The notes under the pieces were generated by a model that saw nothing but the letters and a program-made list of their open reading frames with translations, had not been told where the DNA came from and did not search any database. From Pseudomonadota bacterium (lineage in GTDB: Bacteria; Myxococcota_A; Polyangia; Haliangiales; Haliangiaceae): DNA of 64,000 bases. The stretch lies in the NCBI GenBank assembly GCA_022360315.1, contig JAKSDA010000293.1:1-64000 (forward strand), given 5' to 3'. Positions 53,924 to 62,171 of the stretch are shown one piece after another; position 1 is the stretch's first letter; every line of letters starts with the position of its first letter. A program made the position numbers and the translations under genes.

Positions 53924-54922
53924 ATGGAAATCAGGCAACCGTATTTGTTATTTCTCGGCGATGCTCCCGACGATCTGGCGGCCAAGACGGCCCGGGGAGT
54001 CTGGCAGTGGCGGCCCCAGGCCTGTGTGGGCCAGTTTCGTCTCGAGGGATGTGCAACGAGTTTGCAGCTACCCGATCTCACCCTGGCTGAAGCGCGCGAG
54101 CGCGGGGCCAAGACCCTGTTGATCGGGGTCGCCAATCGGGGTGGTGTCATTCCCGACAGCTGGCGTGTGCCGCTGGTACAAGCGCTCGAGCTGGGCATGG
54201 ACATCGCCAGCGGATTGCACACCCGGCTCTCGGGTATCGAGGTCATCCGCAGCGCGGCCGAGCGGACCGGGTGCAGTCTACACGAAGTGAGACACCCCGA
54301 GGGACCGTTTCCGGTGGCCACTGGCGCGCCGCGCCCCGGCCGCCGTTTATTGACGGTGGGCACAGATTGCTCGGTCGGCAAGATGTACACGGCGCTCGCC
54401 CTGGAGCGCGAGTTGCGCGGCCGGGGGATTGCAGCCGACTTTCGCGCGACCGGCCAGACCGGTATTCTGATCGCCGGCAGTGGGGTGGCAATCGACGCGG
54501 TGGTCGCCGATTTCATATCCGGCGCGACCGAGGAGCTGTGTCCGGCCAATGATGCCGAGCACTGGGATCTCGTCGAGGGCCAGGGCTCGCTGTTTCACGC
54601 GTCGTTTGCCGGGGTGAGCCTCGGCTTGCTGCACGGCGCCCAACCCGAAGCGCTGGTTCTTTGCCACGAGCCGACCCGGACTCACATGCGCGGGTTACCG
54701 CATCAGTCGCTGCCGGGGCTCAAGGAGTGCATGGACGCCAATCTGGCCGCAGCTTCGCTGGTCAGCCCCGAGGTCCGCTTCGTCGGAGTTGCCATCAACA
54801 CCTCTGGACTGGACCCGAAATCTGCCGAAACAATCCTCGCCGAGACCGAAGCCGAACTGGCCTTGCCGTGCGTCGACCCCCTGCGCCAGGGTGTCGACCG
54901 CATTGTCGATGGAATGATATGA
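53924..54922 (+). CDS. dgcN: DgcN/DUF1611 protein (D-glutamate N-acetyltransferase family)
   Basis: 332 residues. An N-terminal Rossmann-like domain (RGAKTLLIGVANRGGVIP, LGMDIASGLHTRLS) is followed by a P-loop NTPase-like domain with GTDCSVGKM at 146-154, GQTGILIAGSGVAIDAVVAD and EGQGSLFH. These are hallmarks of DUF1611. Members paired with a dipeptide-epimerase-like enzyme are described as DgcN, acetylating D-glutamate in a D-Glu catabolic route. The stop overlaps the next start by 4 bases (ATGA), so it is coupled to dgcA. Confidence 0.86.
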   Translation: MEIRQPYLLFLGDAPDDLAAKTARGVWQWRPQACVGQFRLEGCATSLQLPDLTLAEARERGAKTLLIGVANRGGVIPDSWRVPLVQALELGMDIASGLHTRLSGIEVIRSAAERTGCSLHEVRHPEGPFPVATGAPRPGRRLLTVGTDCSVGKMYTALALERELRGRGIAADFRATGQTGILIAGSGVAIDAVVADFISGATEELCPANDAEHWDLVEGQGSLFHASFAGVSLGLLHGAQPEALVLCHEPTRTHMRGLPHQSLPGLKECMDANLAAASLVSPEVRFVGVAINTSGLDPKSAETILAETEAELALPCVDPLRQGVDRIVDGMI

Positions 54923-55902
54923 ATCGCGCACTACGGGTCGAAGTTGAATCGTGGCCCTTGCGGGAGGTGTTCACCATCTCGCGCGGGAGCAAAACCCAAG
55001 CCAGGGTCGTGCTGGTCGAGATCACCGGCGCCGGTGTAACCGGGCGAGGGGAATGCGTACCGTACGCTCGCTATGGCGAGAGCATGGCCAGTGTGGTGGC
55101 GCAGATCGAGGGACTGCGCGCAGATATCGAGGCCGGATTGGGGCGAGTAGAGCTGCAATCCGCGTTGCCGGCAGGGGCAGCGCGCAATGCACTCGACTGT
55201 GCGTTGTGGGATCTGGAAGCCAGGCATTCGGGCCGGCGAGTGTGGCAGCTCGCCGCCGTATCGCCACCGCAATCGGTGACCACGGCGTACACCTTGAGTA
55301 TGAGTACTGCTGATGCGATGGCCGCGGCAGCGCGCAAGCATGCTCACCGGCCGCTGCTGAAGTTGAAGCTGGGCGGTAGCAGGGTGCCAGAAGCGGTCGC
55401 CGCGGTTCGGCGCGAGGCCCCGCAGGCGGTCTTGATCCTCGATGCCAACGAGGCCTGGACCGTGGATCAGCTGGTCGAGTGGATGCCGCATCTCTCCCGG
55501 GCCGGGGTCGCGTTGATCGAGCAGCCATTGCCGGCCGGTCAGGACGATGCACTGGCCGATGTGGATCGGATCGTTCCGATCGGTGCCGACGAATCGTGTC
55601 ATATTTCGCGGGATGTGGCGGCCGTGAGCGGGCGCTACGACGTGGTGAACATCAAGCTCGACAAGGCGGGCGGTTTGACCGAAGCGCTCGCCGTGCGCGC
55701 CGCTGCCCTGGCAGCCGGGCTCGACATCATGGTCGGCTGCATGGTGTCGACGTCGCTGGCCATGGCGCCGGCGATGTTGTTGGCGGCCGGTGCTCGTTTT
55801 GTCGATCTGGACGGCCCATTGCTTCTGGCCAGCGACCGCGAGCACGGCCTGACCCTGGTCGACGGCAAGCTCACTCCACCGGGCCCGGAGCTGTGGGGGT
55901 GA
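54919..55902 (+). CDS. dgcA: DgcA, enolase-superfamily racemase/epimerase
   Basis: 327-residue enolase-superfamily enzyme of the dipeptide-epimerase/MR type. The catalytic KxK is KLK at 148-150, metal ligands are Asp175 (ILDANEAW), Glu201 (IEQPLP) and Asp224 (ADES), and the second lysine is in NIKLDKAGG (~246). All are present, so it should be active. DgcA enzymes racemise N-acetyl-D-glutamate; a dipeptide epimerase (for example on L-Ala-D/L-Glu) is the main alternative. The start at 54919 gives a 4-base overlap with dgcN; a longer frame upstream is only a shadow. Confidence 0.88.
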   Translation: MNRALRVEVESWPLREVFTISRGSKTQARVVLVEITGAGVTGRGECVPYARYGESMASVVAQIEGLRADIEAGLGRVELQSALPAGAARNALDCALWDLEARHSGRRVWQLAAVSPPQSVTTAYTLSMSTADAMAAAARKHAHRPLLKLKLGGSRVPEAVAAVRREAPQAVLILDANEAWTVDQLVEWMPHLSRAGVALIEQPLPAGQDDALADVDRIVPIGADESCHISRDVAAVSGRYDVVNIKLDKAGGLTEALAVRAAALAAGLDIMVGCMVSTSLAMAPAMLLAAGARFVDLDGPLLLASDREHGLTLVDGKLTPPGPELWG

Positions 55903-55994
55903 GGGCCCGTCTGGCCCGGCCGAGCACAGGATCGTGCAGCCGTGCAGCCCTTTTCTTGCCCATCTCGGGGATCTAGTACGAAACTAGGTCAACC

Positions 55995-57248
55995 ATGGGC
56001 AAGGACGACCTGGATCCCGCTGCACTAACCGGGGAATCCGATTTTGCAGTACGAGTGCGCGAGCTTCGCGCGGCGCATCGGGCGCATCCGATACCGCGTT
56101 ATCGCAGTATCGTATTGCATTGGATGGGGCGCTGGCTGCGCCGGACCAACCGGGCACGGAAAGCGCCGCTCCCCGAGGTCCAGCCCGGTCAGGTCGCGAT
56201 CAGCTTCGCCGGCCACGCCACGGTACTGATCCGGTATTCTGACAGCGCCGTGCTCTGTGACCCGATGCTCGGCAACTGGGCCAGGGGGGTGAAGCGCGCC
56301 GTGGCGCCCGGGCTCTCGCCCGACGATCTCATGAATGTCCAGTTGATACTGATCAGCCACGACCACGCCGACCATCTTCACCGCCCCACGTTGAAACAGC
56401 TGCCCCGCTCGGCCACAGTGGTCGTGCCGCCTCAGACTGCCCAGCACGTCTCGGATCTCGGCTTTGCCCGGGTGATCGAATTGCGTCCCGGGCAGGGTTT
56501 TCAAGATCACGGCGTCGGCCTCGATACCGCCGAGGTCCATCACGGTGACAAGACTGCCCAGTCCCTGTCATATGTCGTTCGCGGCAGCGGTCCCAGTGTG
56601 TATTTTTGCGGCGACAGTGGCTATTTTCGCGGGTTCGCTGAGATCGGCGCGCGCTATCATCCAGATATTGCGCTGCTGCCCATTGGAGGGTATGCGCCGC
56701 TTTCGTTTCGCGACCGACACATGAGTCCGCTCGACGCGTTGTACGCCCTCGAGGACCTCGGCGCTCGGGTCATGATTCCGATCCATCACGGTGCCTTTGC
56801 CCTGTCGTACGAGCATTTGAACGAGCCGAGTCGCTGGCTGGCCGAGCTGGTCAGCGAGCGAGGACTGGACCATTTCGTGGTCGAGCTGGCTCCGGGCGAG
56901 TCGCGCGTATTCGTGCCCCCCCGCACTGCGCACCTGAAGCGGTCGAATCCGGCCTCGCTCGAGCCGTCCGAGCCGGGCAGCGTGGGATCCAGTTTTCTCG
57001 ACCACCCCGCCGCGCCCGAACCACAGCAACCTCTGCCCGAGGTCCCGGCCTATGCACACCTGCAGGCCATGCCACAAAGGCGGCGCAGTGGCGGCTCGAT
57101 GTCCGCCTTCATCCGCGCAGCCGAGCGGGACACTGGATCGAAAAGAGAGCGTGTCATCGACGCGGAAAGCGAGTCGGTACCCGACACCGGTATCGTCATC
57201 GACGCCGATAGAGACGGCCTGAGCAAGCCCGTGGTCGTACCGGGTTAG
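55995..57248 (+). CDS. MBL-fold metallo-hydrolase (UlaG/NAPE-PLD type)
   Basis: 417 residues. The metallo-beta-lactamase core (~65-320) contains FAGHATVLIRY, the zinc motif SHDHADH (His122, Asp123 region), EVHHGDKTAQSLSYV, YFCGDSGYF, LLPIGGYAPLSF and PIHHGAFALS. This matches the NAPE-PLD/UlaG-like group, typically phosphodiesterases or lactonases. A C-terminal ~90-residue low-complexity tail (SEPGSVGSSFLDHPAAPEPQ) is not part of the fold. The protein has no signal peptide. It follows dgcA by 92 bases on the same strand and may be transcribed with it. Confidence 0.92.
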   Translation: MGKDDLDPAALTGESDFAVRVRELRAAHRAHPIPRYRSIVLHWMGRWLRRTNRARKAPLPEVQPGQVAISFAGHATVLIRYSDSAVLCDPMLGNWARGVKRAVAPGLSPDDLMNVQLILISHDHADHLHRPTLKQLPRSATVVVPPQTAQHVSDLGFARVIELRPGQGFQDHGVGLDTAEVHHGDKTAQSLSYVVRGSGPSVYFCGDSGYFRGFAEIGARYHPDIALLPIGGYAPLSFRDRHMSPLDALYALEDLGARVMIPIHHGAFALSYEHLNEPSRWLAELVSERGLDHFVVELAPGESRVFVPPRTAHLKRSNPASLEPSEPGSVGSSFLDHPAAPEPQQPLPEVPAYAHLQAMPQRRRSGGSMSAFIRAAERDTGSKRERVIDAESESVPDTGIVIDADRDGLSKPVVVPG

Positions 57249-57249
57249 A

Positions 57250-57300
57250 CCCGGATCATTCACCGCGACACCTGCGCTGGTAGGTGCCGGCAACCTCCGA
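57250..57300 (+). repeat. R1 terminal fragment after MBL gene
   Basis: cccggatcattcaccgcgac followed by ACC matches the outer end of R1. It is followed by GGTGCCGGCAACCTCC. It lies directly after the MBL stop codon. Confidence 0.55.
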
Positions 57301-57314
57301 GCCGGTCGGCTCGC

Positions 57315-58766
57315 TCAATCGCGGCCCAACGCCTTGCGCAGGAGCGACAGAAAGTCACGGGCCGTGCTGCCGGTGAAGATGAATGCACACGGCACGTAGA
57401 CCACGGCGCCAGTAATGATCTCGACAGCCAGCCGGATCGCTGCAGTCTCCACGCCCAGCGCGATCAGCCCGTAGCGTACTCCGAGTACCGCAGCAGCCAT
57501 CACGGCGCACGACAGAAGCGGGCGGACAAACCCGGGCAGAAACCTCACGATCGGCACGTTGTCCTGCCGGCTGATCGCCACCGCGAAGGACAATGAGTGG
57601 GCGCCAAACGCGACACCCACGCTCGCAGCCGCCAGCACGGGCGTGGGCAATACGCTCAGACCGATGAGCAGAAGGCCGACCTTGATGATCTCGCAGAACA
57701 GCATGGTTCCGGTCCGCTCGGTCACCTTCAGATGCTGCCCCAATGTCCAGCTCAGTGGACGAAAAACCGATAGAATTGCCAGGATGGTCAAGAGTGGTGC
57801 CACGCCCTGCCACTTGTCGGGCAAGATGACCTCGATGAGTGGATCGGCGACGACTGCCAGCCCCACAGCCATGGGGAAAATGATCAAGCCCAACAGAGTG
57901 GTCGAGCGCACAACCACTGCAATGCGACGCGATGGCTCGATCTTGGCCAGGGACGGCAGAAGAACACCACTCACGTGTTCGCCGACCTGGGTGGCCGGAA
58001 TATCGGCGATATTGTACCCCATCTGGTAAAGCGCCATGGCCCCGGGTCCGAAGCGAGACGAGATCATCAAGTTGTCGATGGTGCGCCCGAGCGAATAAAG
58101 CGCATTGTCCAAATTGAGCAGAGTGCCGAATCGAAACATGTCCACAGTGCGCTTCCAGTTGATACGATACGGTTTCAGCCACTGCCTCCAGCTCGTCGCC
58201 ACAAGCATGATCGCCATGACCACGCATGACTGGACAATATTGCCGATCACGATCGCATCGCCTGCCCACCCGTACGCGGCCAGGGTCAGCGCGACCCCGA
58301 CGTAAAACACCTCGCCCAGGGCGTGGGAAACTGCCGATGCGCGGAAATGCATGTCTCGGGCCAGGACGCGATCGGGTATGTACGACATGCGGCGGATCGC
58401 GACCGCGAGGATGCAGCCGGGAATGTACTGGCCCATATTCGGCGCGTTGAGCAGGGGAGCCAGTATGTCGGTCAAGAGCACCGCGATCGTGAGCCCGACA
58501 ATCCCGAGCACAAACATGTAGAACGTGGCGTGAAACGGAACATCGTCGCCGTCATGCTGTTTGACGATGAGGTACTGATCGACCGCAAAACGGCTGAAGA
58601 CATCGCCCAGAGTGCATACGATCCACGCCGCCATCACTTCGCCGTACACACTGGGATCGATAAAGCGGGTGATGATAATCGTGCCGATCGCTCCCACAGC
58701 GCGGGCCCCGACACCCATGCCAATTGTCCAGAGCGCGCCGCGCATGGCTTTTTTTGCTATCGACAA
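57315..58766 (-). CDS. polysaccharide flippase / Wzx-like membrane protein
   Basis: 483-residue, ~12-14-helix MOP-superfamily transporter that moves lipid-linked saccharides across the inner membrane. It starts KKAMRGALWTIGMGVGARAV, with ITRFIDPSVYGEVMAAWIV, PDRVLARDMHFRASAVSHAL and GRTIDNLMISSRFGPGAMALY, which are typical of Wzx/TuaB-like flippases. Monocistronic on the minus strand, with no glycosyltransferases adjacent. Confidence 0.92.
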   Translation of the reverse strand: MSIAKKAMRGALWTIGMGVGARAVGAIGTIIITRFIDPSVYGEVMAAWIVCTLGDVFSRFAVDQYLIVKQHDGDDVPFHATFYMFVLGIVGLTIAVLLTDILAPLLNAPNMGQYIPGCILAVAIRRMSYIPDRVLARDMHFRASAVSHALGEVFYVGVALTLAAYGWAGDAIVIGNIVQSCVVMAIMLVATSWRQWLKPYRINWKRTVDMFRFGTLLNLDNALYSLGRTIDNLMISSRFGPGAMALYQMGYNIADIPATQVGEHVSGVLLPSLAKIEPSRRIAVVVRSTTLLGLIIFPMAVGLAVVADPLIEVILPDKWQGVAPLLTILAILSVFRPLSWTLGQHLKVTERTGTMLFCEIIKVGLLLIGLSVLPTPVLAAASVGVAFGAHSLSFAVAISRQDNVPIVRFLPGFVRPLLSCAVMAAAVLGVRYGLIALGVETAAIRLAVEIITGAVVYVPCAFIFTGSTARDFLSLLRKALGRD

Positions 58767-59054
58767 GACCGGACCTCCCGAACGAGCAACTCAGCCCCGA
58801 TCATGGCTCATCCACGTGGTTGCCATCAATCCACCGGGATGGTTTCCAGCCCGCAATCCGGTTCCTGGCCTGGCCGGATCGGACACGGTCGGCCAGGCGC
58901 TGTTCATGACTACGGGCGCGACCCTGCGCCCAAAGGCGGCCTTGCCTCAAAATGATCGTCCGAGCGCACAGCGGTCGGGCCGGGCACGGTCGCGCTGGAT
59001 CGTTTTGCAACGTGACCGTGTGGTAGCTGGAAGTACACGATTTCACGCCTGGGC
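58767..59054. other. intergenic region between flippase and HNH gene
   Basis: 288 bp, GC-rich. It holds the inverted R2 copy d. No ORF with protein character was found; frames here are shadows. Confidence 0.5.
58960..59022 (-). repeat. dispersed repeat R2, copy d (inverted)
   Basis: Read on the minus strand: cacgttgcaaaacgatccag, CGCGACCGTG, CGGCCCGACCG and GCGCTCGG match copy a and copy b. It lies just beyond the HNH stop, opposite in orientation to copy c on the other side of the gene. Confidence 0.6.
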
Positions 59055-59783
59055 TTACGGTTCGGCCAGCCCGGGCGGATCGCGCCAGCGCTGGCGGCGG
59101 ACCTGGCGGAGGCGGTCGACGATCTCGATGAATTTGGGGTCATCGGCGCGTCGGATATCGTGCCTGCGACCTTTCTCGAAGTTGCACGATCCACAGGCCA
59201 AGGCCAGATTCTCCACCTCGTTCGTGCCCCCGTGGTTGCGCGGCACGATGTGTTCGATGGTCGCGTGGCTGATCGGCGTGCCATCCCGGGCGACGATCAA
59301 CCGCCGATTGCAGTGAATGCATTTGCCCACCCATACGGGCTGTCCTTGTTGCTCGCTCGTCACGAACGTGCTGTCCGTGGCCACGATATCGAGAATGCGC
59401 CGGCGCTTGCTGGAGTTCATGGTCCGATGCGGAGTATAGCGCCACCCGGGCCGGCCTTTGCCGGTTGATCGTCCTGGCCACGGCTCTACCAAAACGACCG
59501 GCGCACCTCGAGCAGCCGCCTCGTCCCGGGTCAGCTCGCTGCGCTCACCGGCCAGTTTTATGGCGATTAGCTCACGCATATCACCCATTCCGCGGTCCCA
59601 CCTCGGATGCGGAAACGGCGGCGTATCGGCACCAAACGGCCCTGGAACCGCGGCCAGAAAGCGCCGCGCCAGCTCGCTCTGCACCCGGCGCAACAGGTCG
59701 TCGATGCGCTCGACATCGGCTTTCTCGGGCAGCCGGGTCTGTTGTCGCACCTCGAGCGGATCGATATCGGCAAAACTGTCCAT
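59055..59783 (-). CDS. HNH endonuclease
   Basis: 242 residues. The C-terminal HNH/zinc domain has a CIHCNRRLIV knuckle, then ATIEHIVPRNHGGTNEVENL and ALACGSCNFEKGRR. These contain the His-Asn-His core and a second CxxC pair. The N-terminal ~140 residues are helical and uncharacterised (RIDDLLRRVQSELARRFLAA). Such HNH proteins occur in McrA-like restriction, mobile elements and intron-homing enzymes. The gene is bracketed by inverted R2 copies, which may point to mobility. Confidence 0.88.
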   Translation of the reverse strand: MDSFADIDPLEVRQQTRLPEKADVERIDDLLRRVQSELARRFLAAVPGPFGADTPPFPHPRWDRGMGDMRELIAIKLAGERSELTRDEAAARGAPVVLVEPWPGRSTGKGRPGWRYTPHRTMNSSKRRRILDIVATDSTFVTSEQQGQPVWVGKCIHCNRRLIVARDGTPISHATIEHIVPRNHGGTNEVENLALACGSCNFEKGRRHDIRRADDPKFIEIVDRLRQVRRQRWRDPPGLAEP

Positions 59784-60172
59784 GCGACGTTCACCGTTCT
59801 ACTCTACACACACTCACGTCGGACAAGATGAAACCTGACCGTGCGCGGCCCAAGAGCTTCGCGCCCGGGCTCGAGCACGACGATCGAACGGGACAATGGC
59901 GACTTTTCTCTCCACCTGGGGGGCCAAGAGTCCCAAGTCGGGTGGGATGAATGTCCCGATCTGGTGTGGTCGATCCCATCAACTCGGCTGCAAGGATTCG
60001 ATCTTGTTCTGGTCTGAGTTGTCAGCCGAGCATTCACGAAAAATCCGTCTTTCGATGTACAAAAAAAAACCACAGCATGGGTCGTGCATGCATTGTGTCG
60101 GCAATGGGGGGCTCATACGACGTCATTCTCGTGCTGCATCCATTCCGCGACAATGTGAGGGAGTTTCAAATC
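59784..60172. other. intergenic region, HNH to small hypothetical gene
   Basis: 389 bp. It contains R2 copy c and an A-run (acaaaaaaaaaccac near 60058). Upstream ATG codons of the next gene at 60077 and 60104 are within it. Confidence 0.5.
59798..59872 (+). repeat. dispersed repeat R2, copy c
   Basis: tctacacacactcacgtc, CCTGACCGTGCGCGGCCC and GCTTCGCGCCCGGGCT match copy b at 33007 in the same order. It lies 15 bases upstream of the HNH start. Confidence 0.7.
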
Positions 60173-60640
60173 ATGGTGCGGCCGCTGGAGGCGTTGGATG
60201 CCGAGTATTTGCTGGGAACCGAGGGGTTGTTTAATCCCAAGACAGACACTGCATTGATCGTGCTGCGATTCTCGGCCGAGACGGCCAAGCGGCTCGGCGC
60301 ATATACCATCCACTTGTTTGCACAGCGCAGCGGACTGCCGATGATCGTTCCCGCCAAGCTCACCCCGAAGCAGCGCAGACGCTTTTTTATCGAGCACCTG
60401 ACGGCGTCCTATAATGTGTACGTTCAGCTCTACCCATCGGCGGACGAGCCCTATCCGCTGGTCGAGCGCACCCTGCTCACCTTGTCGGGACATCTGGAGA
60501 CCATCCCGTATATGGAGCCACCGGCCGACTTCGACATCGAGCGGGCGGTTCCTCTTTTTAACGCCCAGCTAGAACAAAAAGACTCCCGCCGACCGCGTCG
60601 TACTCAGCCGCCCTGGCACCGGCTCGATCCGGTCGGATAG
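60173..60640 (+). CDS. conserved-looking hypothetical protein
   Basis: 155 residues from the ATG at 60173, chosen because GAGGGAG lies nine bases upstream. Longer frames start at 60104 (MGGSYDVILVLHPFRDNVRE) or 60077. The protein is compact: TDTALIVLRFSAETAKRLGA, FAQRSGLPMIVPAKLTPKQR, RRFFIEHLTASYNVYVQLYP, RTLLTLSGHLETIPYMEPP. The tail is basic and proline-rich. Resembles PilZ-like or small alpha/beta regulators only loosely; no family is assigned. Confidence 0.6.
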   Translation: MVRPLEALDAEYLLGTEGLFNPKTDTALIVLRFSAETAKRLGAYTIHLFAQRSGLPMIVPAKLTPKQRRRFFIEHLTASYNVYVQLYPSADEPYPLVERTLLTLSGHLETIPYMEPPADFDIERAVPLFNAQLEQKDSRRPRRTQPPWHRLDPVG

Positions 60641-60730
60641 CAATCGGGCTCGATGCCGACGTTGTCCGGGCATGTTGTCCGGTCGCGGTGATGACTGGTT
60701 CGCACCACCGCAACCAGTGCTGTAGTTATC

Positions 60731-61984
60731 TCATGAAGGCCACCTGAGGTGAGGAAACGCCTCTTTGTACTGGGTGAGACGGTCGAGCTCGATGAGGAGC
60801 TGTTGTGCACCGGGCACCCGTTGCTGGGGATTTTTGGCCAGAAGACGCAAGATAAGGGCTTCTGTCGCCCGATCGAGCGACGGCACGAGCGCGCGCAGCG
60901 ATGGTGCCGGCACCGTCTGTTGACGCTGCAATATCTTGTGGTCGCGATGGCCGAAAAACGGCGGCTGACCGCACAGCATGTGAAACATGATACAGCCGAG
61001 AGCGTAGAGGTCGGCGCGGTGATCAACTGTGCTGGCGCAGCGAGACTGCTCCGGCGCCATATACGCCGGCGTACCCATGACCACGCCGTTCATTGTCTCG
61101 AGGCCGGCGATCGAATGGCCAGCCGCCCGGCCACTCGGCTCGGTGAGAACGCGGCTGTGCATTGCGTGCCAGGAGGTTTGGCCAGAGTCGTGCGCGCTCA
61201 TCTCAACAGCGCCCAACTGTTTGGCAATGCCAAAATCGACGATCTTGATCCGCTCTCCGAACTCGACTCCCGGGTCGCCAACCACCATGATGTTGGCCGG
61301 CTTGAGGTCGCGATGAACCACACCCCTGGCATGAGCTGCGGTCAATGCACCGGTAATTTGCTTCATCAGGGCAATGGCGTGACCCGCTGTTAATGGGCCT
61401 TTTCGATCGAGACGGTCGTGCAATGTTTTACCGGCGATATACTCCATGATGTAAAATGCCCGACCGTTCTCATGATACCCAACGTCGAATACATCGACGA
61501 TTCCCGGATGAGAGATGGCCGAGGTCACTCTGGCCTCGTTGAAGAAACGCGCAATGGCAACGCGGTCACGCGAAAGATCGCTTCTTACGACCTTGACCGC
61601 TGCTCTTCGCCCGATCAGTCGGTGTTCGGCCAAATACACCTCACCCATGCCACCCGATGCGAGATGCGCCTTGATCTCGTAACCGCCAGCAGTCGTGCCG
61701 ATAATCGACTCGCGGCCGGGTTTATTATCATCGGCCAGCCGGAAGTGTTTGAGCCGGCTGACTGTCGGATACGGGTCGGCAGCGAGCAGTACCTCGAGCT
61801 GTTGCCGCAATTCTGTATGGCCCGCACAGGCGCGGTCGAGAAATGCTTGCCTCGCCTCCGCACCGAGGTCGACAGCGGCATCAAATAGGTCCTCCAAGTC
61901 CGCTATGCGCGGATTCCGCCCAGCTTCCATCACGTCTCTACTACCGTTCGCAGCGCGCCGCCATTCCATGCCACCAGGACCCAT
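60731..61984 (-). CDS. Ser/Thr protein kinase
   Basis: 417-residue Hanks-type kinase. An N-terminal ~90-residue segment (RIADLEDLFDAAVDLGAEAR onward, with ELRQQLEVLLAADP) resembles the helical start common in actino- and myxobacterial kinases. The kinase core has ASGGMGEVYLAE, AVKVV, HRDLKPAN, DFGIAK, GTPAYMAPEQ and HRADLYALGCIMFHML. There is a ~40-residue insertion between DFG and APE (AHDSGQTSWHAMHSRVLTEP). It has no transmembrane segment or sensor domain. M19 (61930) is an alternative start. It lies convergent with the small hypothetical gene and next to the helicase, with no clear operon. Confidence 0.93.
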   Translation of the reverse strand: MGPGGMEWRRAANGSRDVMEAGRNPRIADLEDLFDAAVDLGAEARQAFLDRACAGHTELRQQLEVLLAADPYPTVSRLKHFRLADDNKPGRESIIGTTAGGYEIKAHLASGGMGEVYLAEHRLIGRRAAVKVVRSDLSRDRVAIARFFNEARVTSAISHPGIVDVFDVGYHENGRAFYIMEYIAGKTLHDRLDRKGPLTAGHAIALMKQITGALTAAHARGVVHRDLKPANIMVVGDPGVEFGERIKIVDFGIAKQLGAVEMSAHDSGQTSWHAMHSRVLTEPSGRAAGHSIAGLETMNGVVMGTPAYMAPEQSRCASTVDHRADLYALGCIMFHMLCGQPPFFGHRDHKILQRQQTVPAPSLRALVPSLDRATEALILRLLAKNPQQRVPGAQQLLIELDRLTQYKEAFPHLRWPS

Positions 61985-62171
61985 GGCTCGCCGACCTCAC
62001 ACTCATGATTCTGATCCAATTATCAATCTGATCCCTCGCGCAATCGTCGTCAACGGGCAAGCTTGTGCAGCTTTGCACACAACCGGCAAAAAGGCGATCA
62101 AATGGCCTCATAACCGGCATTGCTGCAATGCCTGTCCTCGATCGTGGACACCAGCAGAGTTGCCGCTTTTG

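Noticed and set aside
54661..54918. N-terminal extension of the dgcA frame
   Set aside because: Overlaps dgcN in another frame and lacks homology; the coupled ATG at 54919 fits the family.
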